A DNA stretch of 64,000 nt from Phyllobacterium chamaecytisi (GCF_020164455.1 NZ_JAIQWW010000001.1:1-64000); one strand, 5' to 3'; counted from the first letter of the stretch, positions 9,881 through 22,572 are shown. A program made the numbers and translations. The notes: generated by a model not told the origin, from the letters alone.

Positions 9881-10819
9881 ATGAGTTTTTCCCCCTGCCC
9901 AGATCCCAAGATAGGTGACTTAGTCGCAATCGATGCAATCGAGACGCTAATTATCCCGCGCACCAGCGATATTGGCGGGCTCGAAGTTCGGCGTGCCCTA
10001 CCGAGCGCCAAGCGCCGACTTGTCGGTCCCTTCATTTTCTTCGACCGGATGGGTCCGGCGATCCTTCGCCCGACGGACGCGCTTGATGTGCGGCCGCATC
10101 CGCACATCGGTCTTTCGACTGTGACCTATCTTTTCGACGGGAACATACGTCACCGCGACAGCCTAGGCACGGAGATGGTCATCAAACCTGGTGACGTCAA
10201 TCTTATGACGGCTGGCCGCGGAATCGTTCATTCAGAACGTTCACCGGAGGAGTTGCGGACCGAGCCGTTGCCGATCTCGGGGCTGCAGACCTGGCTCGCG
10301 CTGCCAGATCATCTGGAGGAAATCAACCCGGCCTTTGCCAATACAGGTGTAGGTGAACTGCCGGTACTGCGCGAAGCGGGTATGAAAGCGCGTATCGTCA
10401 TGGGCAAGTTCCATGGGGCTGGTTCTCCCGTCAAACAGCATGCGGAAACGCTTTACGTGGACATTCGGCTCGATCCGGGGAGCCATATCCAATTGCCAGC
10501 AAACATCGCCGAAGAGCGGGCCATCTATACGCTGGACGGCTCGGTAGAAGTGGCAGGAGAGAACTTCCCGGCGGACCGTCTATTGGTGTTCCGCGCCGGT
10601 GACGAGATTATTGTTCGTGCACCGCAAGGCGCGCACTTCATGCTGTTTGGAGGTGCTGCTCTGCCATCCAAGCGCTATATCTGGTGGAATTTCGTGTCTT
10701 CATCCCAGGAGCGGATCGAGCAGGCAATAGAAGAATGGCGCACGGGCCGTTTCGATATCGTTCCTGGCGACGAGGAAGAATTCATACCGCTGCCTGAAAA
10801 CCGACCCATGGAGCGGTAA
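9881..10819 (+). CDS. Pirin family protein
   Basis: This 312-residue bicupin protein has an N-terminal cupin with the metal site RPHPHIGLSTVTYLFDG (about 68-84) plus a later H-R-D-S-L-G segment, giving the His3/Glu iron site of pirins. The C-terminal cupin (about 170-290) ends in LFGGAALPSKRYIWWNF. Some bacterial pirins act as quercetin dioxygenases and others bind enzymes or regulators. Nothing here decides between these. It is cytoplasmic and lies in the same direction as xseB and dxs, with gaps of 71 and 75 bases. Confidence 0.92.
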   Translation: MSFSPCPDPKIGDLVAIDAIETLIIPRTSDIGGLEVRRALPSAKRRLVGPFIFFDRMGPAILRPTDALDVRPHPHIGLSTVTYLFDGNIRHRDSLGTEMVIKPGDVNLMTAGRGIVHSERSPEELRTEPLPISGLQTWLALPDHLEEINPAFANTGVGELPVLREAGMKARIVMGKFHGAGSPVKQHAETLYVDIRLDPGSHIQLPANIAEERAIYTLDGSVEVAGENFPADRLLVFRAGDEIIVRAPQGAHFMLFGGAALPSKRYIWWNFVSSSQERIEQAIEEWRTGRFDIVPGDEEEFIPLPENRPMER

Positions 10820-10894
10820 ACTCCGCTTCTTGCTGGTCGGCTGGTTTTCCTTTAGGGAACGGCAAGAATTGAGCTTGGAATTGGAACCTGCGCT

Positions 10895-12814
10895 TTGGCC
10901 AAGAATTTTGAAACACCACTGCTTGATCGCGTTAAAGTTCCTTTGGATTTGCGCCAACTGCCGGAATCCGATCTGCCTCACCTGACGCAGGAACTGCGCA
11001 CCGAACTGATTGATGCGGTTTCGACCACGGGCGGCCATCTCGGGGCCGGGCTTGGGGTCGTCGAACTAACCGTCGCACTCCATCATGTTTTCGATACGCC
11101 GCATGACCGGATCATCTGGGACGTCGGCCATCAGGCCTATCCGCACAAGATATTAACCGGCCGGCGCGACCGCATCCGCACCCTGCGGCAGGAAGGCGGG
11201 CTTTCCGGATTTACCAAGCGCAGCGAAAGCGAGTACGACCCCTTCGGCGCTGCCCATTCGTCCACGTCCATTTCCGCAGGCCTCGGAATGGCGGTTGCCA
11301 GCGATCTTTCGGGCACGAAGCGCAACGTGATCTCGGTGATAGGCGACGGAGCGATGTCGGCAGGCATGGCCTATGAGGCGATGAACAATGCTGGAGCTCT
11401 CGATGCGCGGCTGATCGTCATTCTCAATGACAATGACATGTCCATTGCACCGCCCACCGGGGCGATGAGCGCCTATCTTGCCCGTCTCGTTTCGGGGCGC
11501 GCTTACCGTTCATTTCGCGAAACCGCCAAGCAGCTTGCCAAGAAACTGCCGAAATTCCTGCAAGAAAAGGCGCGCCTCTCGGAAGAGTATGCGCGTGGCT
11601 TCTGGACCGGCGGAACGATGTTCGAAGAGCTTGGCTTCTACTATGTCGGGCCCATCGACGGGCACAATCTCGATCATCTGTTGCCCGTACTGAAGAACGT
11701 CCGCGATACGATGGATGGCCCGGTTCTGATCCATGTCGTTACCCAAAAGGGCAAGGGCTACGCTCCGGCCGAGGCAGCTGCGGACAAATATCACGGTGTT
11801 AATAAATTCGACGTTATCACCGGAGCCCAGGCGAAGCCGCCCGCCAACGCGCCAAGTTATACGAAGGTTTTTGCCACGAGCCTGATCGAGGAAGCGCGTC
11901 ACGACGACAGGATCGTTGCCATAACCGCAGCGATGCCGGGCGGAACCGGTCTCGACCTTTTTGGGGAAGTTTTCCCGGAACGTACCTTCGATGTTGGTAT
12001 TGCGGAGCAGCACGCCGTGACTTTCGCAGCAGGTCTCGCAAGCGAAGGCTTAAAGCCGTTTGCCGCGATCTATTCGACGTTTCTGCAACGTGGTTACGAC
12101 CAGGTGGTGCATGATGTGTCACTGCAGAACTTGCCGGTACGTTTTCCCATAGATCGGGCGGGGCTGGTCGGTGCCGACGGCGCGACCCATGCCGGCTCAT
12201 TCGATACGGGTTTCCTGGCTGCGTTGCCGGGCTTCGTTGTCATGGCCGCATCTGATGAGGCCGAGTTACGTCATATGGTGCGCACGGCTGTCGAGTATGA
12301 TGAAGGGCCGATCTCGTTTCGCTATCCTCGCGGTGACGGTGTCGGTATCGATTTGCCCGAGCGTGGACAGGTTCTACAGATCGGCAAAGGCCGAGTTGTC
12401 CGTGAAGGGTCGAAGATCGCATTGCTCTCGTTTGGCACCCGCCTGCAAGAATGTTTGGCTGCCGCAGATGAGTTGGATGCGGCGGGACTTTCTACGACCG
12501 TTGCCGACGCACGGTTTGCCAAGCCGCTGGACGAGGAATTGATTCGCCGTCTGGCGCGGGAGCACGAGGTGTTCGTTACGGTGGAGGAGGGGGCCATTGG
12601 AGGTTTTGCGTCGCACGTTCTGCATTTCTTGAGCCGCGACGGGTTGCTGGATAACGGCCTTCGTGTCCGCACGTTGACATTGCCAGACCTCTATCTCGAT
12701 CACGCTAAACCGGAAACGCTCTACGTGCGTGCAGGGCTTGACAGTGCCGGCATCGTGCGAACGGTCTTTGGCGCACTTGGCCGCGAGCACATTATTTCGC
12801 CAGCTCGCGCGTAA
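10895..12814 (+). CDS. dxs: 1-deoxy-D-xylulose-5-phosphate synthase
   Basis: DXS condenses pyruvate and glyceraldehyde 3-phosphate to DXP, feeding the non-mevalonate isoprenoid pathway; ispH of the same pathway is at 23.8 kb. The 639-residue protein has the thiamine diphosphate motif starting [18 protein letters not shown] (about 150-167), the catalytic Glu in [11 protein letters not shown] (about 368) and the transketolase central and C-terminal domains. The first codon is TTG, with only GGAA as ribosome site. The next gene, tlyA, begins 5 bases after the stop, a tight operon arrangement with the RNA methyltransferase that follows. Confidence 0.96.
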   Translation: MAKNFETPLLDRVKVPLDLRQLPESDLPHLTQELRTELIDAVSTTGGHLGAGLGVVELTVALHHVFDTPHDRIIWDVGHQAYPHKILTGRRDRIRTLRQEGGLSGFTKRSESEYDPFGAAHSSTSISAGLGMAVASDLSGTKRNVISVIGDGAMSAGMAYEAMNNAGALDARLIVILNDNDMSIAPPTGAMSAYLARLVSGRAYRSFRETAKQLAKKLPKFLQEKARLSEEYARGFWTGGTMFEELGFYYVGPIDGHNLDHLLPVLKNVRDTMDGPVLIHVVTQKGKGYAPAEAAADKYHGVNKFDVITGAQAKPPANAPSYTKVFATSLIEEARHDDRIVAITAAMPGGTGLDLFGEVFPERTFDVGIAEQHAVTFAAGLASEGLKPFAAIYSTFLQRGYDQVVHDVSLQNLPVRFPIDRAGLVGADGATHAGSFDTGFLAALPGFVVMAASDEAELRHMVRTAVEYDEGPISFRYPRGDGVGIDLPERGQVLQIGKGRVVREGSKIALLSFGTRLQECLAAADELDAAGLSTTVADARFAKPLDEELIRRLAREHEVFVTVEEGAIGGFASHVLHFLSRDGLLDNGLRVRTLTLPDLYLDHAKPETLYVRAGLDSAGIVRTVFGALGREHIISPARA

Positions 12815-12819
12815 CGTTG

Positions 12820-13563
12820 ATGCGGCTCGATCAGCTTCTGGTTGATAAGGGGCTTTTTGCAAGCAGGTCACGGGCACGCGACGCCATCATACGCGGCACG
12901 GTGCAAGTCAACGGTTTTGTCATCACCAAGCCGGGCACCACGGTTTCCATCGACGCAGCAGTCCTTGCCGATGATCCCGCCAGTAGCTATGTCTCGCGCG
13001 CAGCGTTGAAACTTGTTGCCGGTCTTGATCATTTTGCCATCGATGTGAAAGATTGCACTGCTCTCGACATCGGTGCGTGCACCGGTGGTTTCACGCAGGT
13101 TTTGCTCGAGCGCGGTGCAGATACCGTGATCGCTATCGATGTTGGTCATGGCCAACTGCATGAGAGTCTCAAGGCTGACGCACGTGTCATCAATCTTGAA
13201 ATGCTCAATGCCCGGGAATTGGTCCGCGAGCATCTTGGTGGTCACAGGATCAATCTCGTCGTTTCTGACGTCAGTTTTATATCGTTGAAACTTGCGCTAC
13301 CACCGGCCTTGGATCTGGCAGAGCCTGGTAGCCACTGCGTTCTTCTCGTCAAGCCGCAATTCGAGGCCGGGCGCGAAGCTATCGGGAAAGGCGGCATTTT
13401 GCGCGATCCGAAGGATGGTGAACGCGTCGCAAATGATCTAAGGAACTGGTTGGATGGATTGCCGGGCTGGAAAGCCCTTGGGTACTGCCCTTCGCCCATA
13501 GAGGGCGGTGATGGCAATCGCGAGTTTCTGCTGACCGGCCTGAAAGCCACGATTGAGAAGTAA
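12820..13563 (+). CDS. tlyA: TlyA family rRNA methyltransferase / hemolysin-like protein
   Basis: The 247-residue protein joins an N-terminal S4 RNA-binding domain (about 1-62, MRLDQLLVDKGLFASRSRA) to an FtsJ-like methyltransferase domain. The SAM site is DIGACTGGFTQVLLERGA (about 87-104), and VVSDVSFIS is the following acidic motif. The TlyA family 2'-O-methylates rRNA cytidines. It was first described as a haemolysin, a role I would not infer here. The ATG at 12820 is used although a TTG lies directly upstream. dxs ends 5 bases before it and an RNA methyltransferase starts 6 bases after it. Confidence 0.93.
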   Translation: MRLDQLLVDKGLFASRSRARDAIIRGTVQVNGFVITKPGTTVSIDAAVLADDPASSYVSRAALKLVAGLDHFAIDVKDCTALDIGACTGGFTQVLLERGADTVIAIDVGHGQLHESLKADARVINLEMLNARELVREHLGGHRINLVVSDVSFISLKLALPPALDLAEPGSHCVLLVKPQFEAGREAIGKGGILRDPKDGERVANDLRNWLDGLPGWKALGYCPSPIEGGDGNREFLLTGLKATIEK

Positions 13564-13569
13564 AATCAT

Positions 13570-14799
13570 ATGAGTACGCGCGTAACGATCGAACGGATGG
13601 GCGCCGGCGGTGACGGCATTGCCGCCACTTCGGCGGGAAGCGCCTATGTGCCGTTTTCGTTGCCCGGCGAGGTTGCCAATGTGGCGCTGGAAAATGGCCG
13701 TGCCACGCTTGTGGCGCTGTTGGAACCATCGCCCGAGCGCATTGCGCCCGCCTGCCGCCACTTTGAGGAGTGCGGAGGCTGCACCTTGCAGCATTGGCAG
13801 GACAGCGCTTATCGCGATTGGAAAAGATCGCTCGTCCACGATACGCTTGCGGGCCGGGGGTTCGCGTTCACGCTCGATCCGCTTGTGCCGTGTGCCCCGC
13901 AGACCCGGCGCCGTGCAGTTTTTGCCGTCCGCACGAGTGAGAGGGGTGCCGTACTCGGTTTCAACAAGCATCTCAGTCACGAACTGGTGGATATTGCGGA
14001 ATGTCCAGTAACAGTGCCGGAAATCGTTTCGCGTCTTGACGATCTGCGCGAACTCGTAGCTGTTCTTGGTGGCGGTATGAAACCCTTCAAGTTGACAGTC
14101 ACGTCCACGGCTTCAGGCCTGGATATTGTGGCATCAGGGTGTGGCGCACTCGACGCCGCCAAACGTCAGGCGCTGACAGCGCTGGTTATCAAAAAGGATT
14201 TTGCCCGACTGAGCTTTGAAGGCGAAATCATCGTCGAGCCACGAAAGCCCATTGTTCAGTTTGGTAAAGTTCCAGTTTTTCTACCCGCTGGCGGCTTTCT
14301 CCAAGCGACCTTGGAAGCCGAGGTCGCCATGTCTGCATTGGTTACTGGGCATCTGGCCAAGGCAAAGAAGACGATCGACCTCTTTAGTGGGGCGGGCACC
14401 TTCACATTCAGGATGGCAGAAAAATCAGCAGTCCATGCTGTTGAGGGCGAGCAGTCCGCCGTTGATGCGATAGACCGTAGCATCCGGCATGTTCAGGGTC
14501 TCAAGCCGGTCACGGTGGAGCGCCGTGATTTGTTCCGGCGACCTTTTCTGGCGCGGGAACTGAAGCCGTATGCGGGTCTCGTTTTTGATCCGCCGCGTGC
14601 GGGCGCGGAAGCACAGGCAATTGAGATCGCGAAATCCACCGTGTCGAAAGTTGCGGCGATCTCGTGCAATCCCGTCACCCTCGGCCGCGACCTGAGCATC
14701 CTCGTCAAGGGTGGCTATAAAATCGACCGCGTGGTGCCAATCGATCAGTTTCTCTGGTCATCGCACGTCGAAGTGGTGGCTTTGCTCAGCAAAAAATAG
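13570..14799 (+). CDS. TrmA/RlmD-like RNA m5U methyltransferase
   Basis: This 409-residue SAM-dependent enzyme belongs to the RumA/RlmC/RlmD/TrmA group that makes 5-methyluridine in rRNA or tRNA. The iron-sulfur motif Cys-X5-Cys-Gly-Gly-Cys lies in CRHFEECGGC (about 57-66), with a fourth Cys further on. The SAM segment is DLFSGAGTFTF. The catalytic Cys sits in ISCNPVTLGRDL near the C-terminus and the FDPPRAG motif precedes it. An N-terminal TRAM-like stretch of about 45 residues is present. The exact target base cannot be read from motifs. It ends the dxs-tlyA unit and converges on tldD with an 8-base gap. Confidence 0.92.
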   Translation: MSTRVTIERMGAGGDGIAATSAGSAYVPFSLPGEVANVALENGRATLVALLEPSPERIAPACRHFEECGGCTLQHWQDSAYRDWKRSLVHDTLAGRGFAFTLDPLVPCAPQTRRRAVFAVRTSERGAVLGFNKHLSHELVDIAECPVTVPEIVSRLDDLRELVAVLGGGMKPFKLTVTSTASGLDIVASGCGALDAAKRQALTALVIKKDFARLSFEGEIIVEPRKPIVQFGKVPVFLPAGGFLQATLEAEVAMSALVTGHLAKAKKTIDLFSGAGTFTFRMAEKSAVHAVEGEQSAVDAIDRSIRHVQGLKPVTVERRDLFRRPFLARELKPYAGLVFDPPRAGAEAQAIEIAKSTVSKVAAISCNPVTLGRDLSILVKGGYKIDRVVPIDQFLWSSHVEVVALLSKK

Positions 14800-14807
14800 G
14801 GATCTAG

Positions 14808-16220
14808 TTAGACCGCCGTTCCGCCTACAGTCATCTGATCCATACGCAGATGTGGTTGGCCGACACCCACTGGCACCCATTGACCGCCCTTACCGCAATT
14901 GCCAATGCCCGTATCAAGCTGCAGGTCATTGCCGATCATTGAAATGCGTTGCATCGCGTCGGGCCCATTGCCGATCAGCATGGCGCCCTTGACGGGCGCA
15001 CCGATCTTGCCATTCTCGATCATGTAGGCCTCGGTACAGCCGAACACGAATTTGCCGGAGGTGATGTCCACCTGGCCACCACCGAAGGAAACGGCATAGA
15101 TTCCGTTCTTGACCGAGGCGATGATTTCTTCCGGCGTCTTGTCGCCGCCAAGCATATATGTGTTGGTCATGCGCGGCATCGGTGCATGAGCGTAGGATTC
15201 GCGCCGTCCGTTGCCGGTTGGCTCCATTCCCATCAGGCGAGCGTTTTGCCGATCCTGCATGTAGCCGACAAGAATGCCGTCATCGATCAACACAGTCTTG
15301 TTGGTTGGCATGCCCTCGTCGTCGACAGTCAGTGAGCCCCGACGTTCGGAGATGGTGCCGTCATCGACAACGGTAACCCCTTTCGAGGCTACCTTCTGGC
15401 CGAGCAAACCGGCAAAGGCAGACGTTTTCTTCCGGTTGAAATCACCCTCAAGACCGTGGCCTACAGCTTCGTGAAGCATCACGCCCGGCCAACCGCTGGA
15501 AAGCACGATGTCAAACGTACCAGCGGGCGCAGGGATTGCTTCGAGATTTACCAGTGCCTGGCGTAGTGCTTCATCGGCAGCATATTGCCATTTATCCGCG
15601 ACGATGAATTCGCCGAAGCCCTTGCGGCCTCCTGCGCCATAAGTTCCGCTTTCCTGCCGGTCGCCATCTCCGACAACAACGGACACGTTAAGTCGAACCA
15701 TGGGGCGAACATCGCGCACAAAATGTCCATCGGCGCGCAGAATTTCTACCTGCTGCCATGAAGCCGCAAGCGAGACCGAAACCTGCCGCACCTTCGGGTC
15801 CTTTGCCCGAAGATAGCCATCAATCTCCTGGAGCAGTTTCACCTTCGCCTCGAAACTCGGAGAGCCAAGCGGATTTTCGTCGCTGTAGAGGCTCCGGTTC
15901 GTTCCGGGCGGCGCTGCGGTATAAGTTCCGGCGTAGCCAGTCCTTACCGCCGAAGCTGCATCCGAGGCACGCTTCAATGCGCCTAGCGACAACTCGCCCG
16001 CATGCGCATAACCGACTGAATCACCGGCCACGGCGCGCAGGCCAAAACCCTGGTCCTGGTTGAATGAACCGTTTTTCAGCCGGCCATTGTCAAAGGCGAG
16101 ACCCTCTGATTCTCTGTATTCGATGAAGAGTTCGCCATCATCCGCTCCGTCGAGGCTCTGCTTTACGATTTCGAGGATTTTGTCGCGCGGCGCATCAAAA
16201 CTGTCGATGAGACTTTTCAT
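14808..16220 (-). CDS. tldD: Metalloprotease TldD
   Basis: TldD pairs with TldE/PmbA in a heterodimeric protease that trims small peptides such as microcins and CcdA. The 470-residue protein carries the zinc motif His-Glu-X3-His at 250-255 (HEAVGHGLEGD), which marks the catalytic D subunit; the E subunit lacks it. It ends in the conserved D-T-G-I-G-N-C-G-K-G-G-Q-W-V-P-V-G-V-G-Q-P segment, including a family Cys. No tldE is in the window. It is cytoplasmic. The gene converges on the RNA methyltransferase and lies downstream of the IalB-like gene on the same strand. Confidence 0.95.
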   Translation of the reverse strand: MKSLIDSFDAPRDKILEIVKQSLDGADDGELFIEYRESEGLAFDNGRLKNGSFNQDQGFGLRAVAGDSVGYAHAGELSLGALKRASDAASAVRTGYAGTYTAAPPGTNRSLYSDENPLGSPSFEAKVKLLQEIDGYLRAKDPKVRQVSVSLAASWQQVEILRADGHFVRDVRPMVRLNVSVVVGDGDRQESGTYGAGGRKGFGEFIVADKWQYAADEALRQALVNLEAIPAPAGTFDIVLSSGWPGVMLHEAVGHGLEGDFNRKKTSAFAGLLGQKVASKGVTVVDDGTISERRGSLTVDDEGMPTNKTVLIDDGILVGYMQDRQNARLMGMEPTGNGRRESYAHAPMPRMTNTYMLGGDKTPEEIIASVKNGIYAVSFGGGQVDITSGKFVFGCTEAYMIENGKIGAPVKGAMLIGNGPDAMQRISMIGNDLQLDTGIGNCGKGGQWVPVGVGQPHLRMDQMTVGGTAV

Positions 16221-16300
16221 GAGAATGGGTCCGGTTCAAATGGTGTGAACGGGATGTAGGCCTTCACAGCCCTTTCGACAACCGCAAACTCCCTCGAAAC

Positions 16301-16819
16301 TTATGGAAGTGCGTCAAAACCCTCGCCAAACCCATTAAGTTCGACCGGAATGCCGATACCTTCTTCCGGTGTCTGGAAGACGATGAATGTCGCAGCCTTG
16401 CCGGTCTTTAGCGTCTGGACAAGCTGATCTTCCAGAATGACCTCGGCATAGCAACCATCCTCGAAGCAACGAACGAAGTAAGCGCGGCCGATATCCTTAC
16501 CATCCACATTGAGGCCAAGGCCGTTGGGCAGGAGTACACCAAGGGGGGCAAGGACGCGCAAGATCTTCGCTTTGTTGTCCGCAGTTTTCAGAACGACGAC
16601 GGAGAGGCCCATTTCCGGGCGATCCGCCGCGACGACGTTCTGGATAAGCGCGCATTGCTCCGATTTGGCACCCGCCGGCGTATCGCATAGAATCGACCAT
16701 GCGCCATGGGTGGACTTGACTGTGCCGCTTTGCTGCGCAGCCATTGCGGCGCCCGCAACGACAGTCATTGACAGGGCAAGCAGACCGGCAGCGATGCTAC
16801 GTAGCGCGAAAAAGAACAT
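16301..16819 (-). CDS. Invasion-associated locus B (IalB) family protein
   Basis: This exported protein has 172 residues. A signal peptide of about 27 residues ends in A-M-A-A, followed by one IalB domain. The domain has two Cys pairs, ILCDTPAG...EQC and RCFEDGC, spaced for disulfides as in Bartonella IalB and its many alphaproteobacterial paralogues. IalB was linked to erythrocyte invasion in Bartonella, but most paralogues are of unknown role. GGAG lies 7 bases before the ATG at 16819, whereas the in-frame ATG at 16840 has no ribosome site, so I use 16819. The gene diverges from the cytochrome oxidase cluster. Confidence 0.88.
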   Translation of the reverse strand: MFFFALRSIAAGLLALSMTVVAGAAMAAQQSGTVKSTHGAWSILCDTPAGAKSEQCALIQNVVAADRPEMGLSVVVLKTADNKAKILRVLAPLGVLLPNGLGLNVDGKDIGRAYFVRCFEDGCYAEVILEDQLVQTLKTGKAATFIVFQTPEEGIGIPVELNGFGEGFDALP

Positions 16820-17175
16820 GTAGGCTCCAAAACGAATCATCCAGACGTTAAACCGCTCCGCCCCGGATGAAAAGAATGCCGCTCAAACGCTCCCCAGCAT
16901 AGCGCGGCTTATGAGATGTGGTGTAGCCGAAAAATGGCCGGATTGTGAGCCCAATGGCCCTGTGTGCTGCAAAACAGCTGCAAGAACGAAAAAACTGCTG
17001 CTTCGAGTGGTCTGGGGCTTGCGGCTGGAAAGCCGCGCGCAAAAATGCCGCATGAGATCACGTTCGCCTTCCTTGCGATGTAAGCTAATGTGTGGTTTGA
17101 ACGCGCCATACATCGGGCCATCACGCTGCCCAGTCTTATTCTATGGAATCAATGCTTCATTCGGGAGATTTCTAG
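16820..17175. other. Divergent non-coding region before the cytochrome oxidase cluster
   Basis: This gap of about 355 bases separates the divergent IalB-like gene and coxB. It must contain promoters for both and is longer than most gaps here, leaving room for regulator sites upstream of the oxidase operon. I found no convincing gene, hairpin or consensus sigma-70 element. Confidence 0.5.
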
Positions 17176-19738
<2,563 letters not shown>

Positions 19739-19742
19739 ACGC

Positions 19743-19781
19743 TTCAATGCCGGGACTACCAGAGGTTGTCCCGGCATTGAA
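19743..19781 (+). terminator. Strong stem-loop between coxA and ctaB
   Basis: The 14-base arms 19743-19756 and 19768-19781 are perfectly complementary around an 11-base loop. Only TAAAAC follows, so there is no U-tract for intrinsic termination. It could be a leaky terminator, or an RNA-stabilising or processing hairpin that keeps coxBA message above the assembly genes. Which of these applies is inference. Confidence 0.6.
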
Positions 19782-19799
19782 TAAAACAAGACGGATCAA

Positions 19800-20744
19800 A
19801 TGGCACTGATTGAGAAAAACGCAAATCTTGATGCGAGTATTGGCCTCTCGGAAGCCAATGCATCGGATTATATTGCGCTGCTCAAGCCACGCGTCATGTC
19901 CTTGGTCGTCTTTACCGGCTTCGTTGGGATGATGGCTGCTCCTGGCCAGATCAATCCCGTCTTGGCCGCAATCGCCATCCTTTGTATTGCAGTCGGGGCA
20001 GGCGCCTCAGGTGCACTCAACATGTGGTACGATGCCGACATCGACGCCATTATGAAGCGCACCTCCAAGCGGCCGATCCCTGCGGGACGTATCTCGCGCG
20101 GCGAGGTGTTGACGTTTGGCCTCCTGCTTTCGGCCTTTTCAGTCGTAACGCTCGGCCTGTTCGTCAATCTTCTCTCGGCATTTCTGTTGGCATTCACGAT
20201 CTTCTTTTATGCTGTCATTTATACGATGTGGCTGAAGCGTTCGACGCCGCAGAACATCGTTATCGGTGGAGCAGCGGGTGCGTTTCCGCCCATGATCGGC
20301 TGGGCGGCAGTCACGAATTCCGTGAGCATGGAAAGCATCGTCCTTTTTCTCATCATCTTCCTGTGGACGCCGCCGCATTTCTGGGCCTTGTCGCTCTTCA
20401 TGTCGGATGACTATGAGAAGGCGAAAATTCCGATGATGCCCAATGTCGCAGGGCCTGCATCGACGAAGCTTCAGATTTTTCTCTATACTTTGCTGGTAGC
20501 ACCAGTTGGTGTCCTCCCTTGGATCATGGGATTCGCGGGGCCAGGTTATGGCCTGTTTGCCATAGTAATGGGCTGCGCCTTTCTTGCTTCGGCCTTCACT
20601 GTATGGCGTGCTCCTGTTGGCGATGCGATGTTGAAGCCTGCCAAGAAGATGTTCGCTTTCTCCATTTTCTATCTTTTCAGTTTATATGCGGTGCTCCTCG
20701 GCGAGATTCTGGTGCGCAAGGCATTTCTGGTAGCTGGTGTTTGA
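19800..20744 (+). CDS. ctaB: Protoheme IX farnesyltransferase
   Basis: CtaB (COX10) adds a farnesyl group to haem b to make haem O, the precursor of the haem a used by the adjacent oxidase. The 314-residue membrane protein belongs to the UbiA superfamily. The first Asp-rich motif [19 protein letters not shown] (about 77-95) and the second loop with [14 protein letters not shown] bind Mg-diphosphate. Eight or nine hydrophobic helices are visible. The gene sits between coxA and the small coxF, whose start is 2 bases after its stop. Confidence 0.97.
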   Translation: MALIEKNANLDASIGLSEANASDYIALLKPRVMSLVVFTGFVGMMAAPGQINPVLAAIAILCIAVGAGASGALNMWYDADIDAIMKRTSKRPIPAGRISRGEVLTFGLLLSAFSVVTLGLFVNLLSAFLLAFTIFFYAVIYTMWLKRSTPQNIVIGGAAGAFPPMIGWAAVTNSVSMESIVLFLIIFLWTPPHFWALSLFMSDDYEKAKIPMMPNVAGPASTKLQIFLYTLLVAPVGVLPWIMGFAGPGYGLFAIVMGCAFLASAFTVWRAPVGDAMLKPAKKMFAFSIFYLFSLYAVLLGEILVRKAFLVAGV

Positions 20745-20745
20745 T

Positions 20746-20922
20746 ATGAGCAACGACATGGTAACTCTCACGGACAAGCAGAAGCGGGCACAGCGCAGTC
20801 GCTCCCTGGCGCTCGCGCTGGCGTTGGCCGCGTTTGTCGTCGTTGTCTATGTCGGGACATGGGCCAAAATCGGGGCCAATCACTCTTCGCAAACGGCGCC
20901 CGTAACGAGGCCCGCACAATGA
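20746..20922 (+). CDS. coxF: Small membrane protein of oxidase cluster (CoxF-like)
   Basis: This protein of about 58 residues has one transmembrane helix (about 22-42, rich in Leu/Ala/Val), a charged N-terminal [10 protein letters not shown] segment on the cytoplasmic side and a short Pro/Thr tail. Small proteins of this kind occupy the same slot between ctaB and ctaG in many alphaproteobacteria and are annotated CoxF. The role in assembly is not established. The start is the ATG at 20746, 2 bases after the ctaB stop; an ATG at 20758 is also possible. Its stop overlaps the ctaG start in an ATGA. Confidence 0.8.
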   Translation: MSNDMVTLTDKQKRAQRSRSLALALALAAFVVVVYVGTWAKIGANHSSQTAPVTRPAQ

Positions 20923-21518
20923 GCGATGCACCGAAGCGCAAGGTTTCCGACCGGACGATCGCGATTTCTTGCCTCGCCTTCTTCTTCGGCATGGTGGGTA
21001 TGGCGTTTGCTGCCGTCCCGCTCTACGCCATGTTCTGCCAGGTCACAGGATATGGTGGCACGACCCAGCGCGTCGAACAGATGTCCGATACAATTCTTGA
21101 CAAAAAAATCACTGTGCGTTTCGACGCCAATACGTCTGGTGGTTTGCCGTGGCAGTTCGAGCCTGTACAGCGCGAAGTCACGATGAATATCGGCGAAACC
21201 AAGCTGATCAAATATGAGGCGAAGAACATCGTCGACAAGCCGACCGCGGGGCGCGCGTCATTCAACGTGACGCCGCAGGCTGCAGGTGCTTACTTCAACA
21301 AGGTCGAGTGCTTCTGCTTCACGGATACGGTCCTGAAGCCAGGTGAAGATCTGGAAATGCCGGTCGTCTTTTTTGTCGATCCGGACATCGTCAATGCGCC
21401 TGAGCTGAAGGGCGTCAACACAATCACTCTATCCTACACGTTCTTCCCGATCCCTATGCCAGCACCCGTTGCTGCCAATACCGAGGTCAAGAAGAATGGT
21501 ACATCGGGACAACTCTAA
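20919..21518 (+). CDS. ctaG: Cytochrome c oxidase copper chaperone CtaG/Cox11
   Basis: Cox11/CtaG delivers copper to the CuB site of subunit I. The 199-residue protein has a short cytoplasmic N-terminus, a single transmembrane helix (about 15-37) ending in [14 protein letters not shown], and a periplasmic immunoglobulin-like domain. The Cu(I)-binding Cys-Phe-Cys motif is in VECFCFTD. The ATG at 20919 overlaps the coxF stop by 3 bases, so it is translationally coupled. An upstream in-frame start inside coxF is not needed. Confidence 0.96.
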   Translation: MSDAPKRKVSDRTIAISCLAFFFGMVGMAFAAVPLYAMFCQVTGYGGTTQRVEQMSDTILDKKITVRFDANTSGGLPWQFEPVQREVTMNIGETKLIKYEAKNIVDKPTAGRASFNVTPQAAGAYFNKVECFCFTDTVLKPGEDLEMPVVFFVDPDIVNAPELKGVNTITLSYTFFPIPMPAPVAANTEVKKNGTSGQL

Positions 21519-21574
21519 ACTGCGCCGGCTTAGCCCGGTGTCAAAACCAATGAACAGACCTTGCGAGGGTTAGA

Positions 21575-22453
21575 ATGGCCGAGACGCACCAAAAGAACCA
21601 CGATTACCACATCATCGATCCTAGCCCATGGCCATTTCTTGGCTCGGTTGGCGCGTTTGTTCTTGCAATCGGCGGCATCGCTTTCATGCGTTACCACAGT
21701 GGCGGCGAGCTTGTCCTTTTCAGAGCTAACCTCACAAGTCCCTGGATCCTGCTCATAGGCGTAATGATCGTTCTTTATACGATGTACGGCTGGTGGTCCG
21801 ACACGATCAAGGAGAGCAAGGAAGGCCATCACACACGCGTTGTGTCGTTGCACCTGCGCTACGGCATGATCATGTTCATCGCTTCAGAAGTGATGTTCTT
21901 CGTTGCCTGGTTCTGGGCGTTCTTCGATGCCAGTCTTTTCCCCGGGGAAGCAGCGCAAGTAGCGCGGACAGCATTCACCGGCGGTGTATGGCCCCCGAAG
22001 GGTATTGAAGTTCTCGACCCGTTGCACCTGCCACTTTATAATACTGTCATCCTGCTTTTGTCCGGCACGACGGTCACATGGGCGCACCATGCTCTGATCC
22101 ACAATGATCGCAAGGGCCTGATCAGGGGCCTGACGCTCACCGTCCTGCTCGGTCTGCTCTTTTCCTCAGTGCAAGCCTACGAATACATTCACGCTCCATT
22201 TGCGTTCAAGGATTCGATCTACGGTGCAACATTCTTTATGGCGACTGGTTTCCACGGTTTCCACGTCATCATTGGAACCATCTTCCTCGCCGTATGCTTG
22301 CTTCGTTCGCTCCGGGGGGACTTTACACCGACCAAACATTTCGGCTTCGAGGCTGCGGCCTGGTATTGGCACTTCGTTGACGTGGTCTGGCTGTTCCTGT
22401 TCTTCTCGATCTATGTATGGGCATCCTGGGGTGCTCCGATAGCCGTGGAATAA
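21575..22453 (+). CDS. coxC: Cytochrome c oxidase subunit III
   Basis: This 292-residue integral membrane subunit has seven hydrophobic helices. It does not bind redox metals but stabilises the catalytic core and proton uptake. N-terminal HDYHIIDPSPWPFLGS and the helix VTWAHHALIH are typical of the family, as is the C-terminal FEAAAWYWHFVDVVWLFLF. The gene completes the structural set with coxB and coxA. A candidate terminator hairpin lies just downstream at 22477-22509, which would separate the oxidase genes from DUF983-surf1. Confidence 0.97.
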   Translation: MAETHQKNHDYHIIDPSPWPFLGSVGAFVLAIGGIAFMRYHSGGELVLFRANLTSPWILLIGVMIVLYTMYGWWSDTIKESKEGHHTRVVSLHLRYGMIMFIASEVMFFVAWFWAFFDASLFPGEAAQVARTAFTGGVWPPKGIEVLDPLHLPLYNTVILLLSGTTVTWAHHALIHNDRKGLIRGLTLTVLLGLLFSSVQAYEYIHAPFAFKDSIYGATFFMATGFHGFHVIIGTIFLAVCLLRSLRGDFTPTKHFGFEAAAWYWHFVDVVWLFLFFSIYVWASWGAPIAVE

Positions 22454-22476
22454 GCGGACTTGTCTAAAATTTGCGG

Positions 22477-22509
22477 GCGGTCGTGGAAACACGGCCGCTC
22501 TCACTTTTT
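22477..22509 (+). terminator. Candidate rho-independent terminator after coxC
   Basis: A 9-base-pair stem (22477-22485 with 22490-22498, one G-T pair) closes a GAAA tetraloop and is followed within a few bases by five T residues (22505-22509). The layout is that of an intrinsic terminator on the + strand. Confidence 0.65.
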
Positions 22510-22572
22510 CAGCACATTCCTGCGCGACCATCCGATATACTTACTGCAAAAGCCCCTCCGGCCTTGAGGCAC

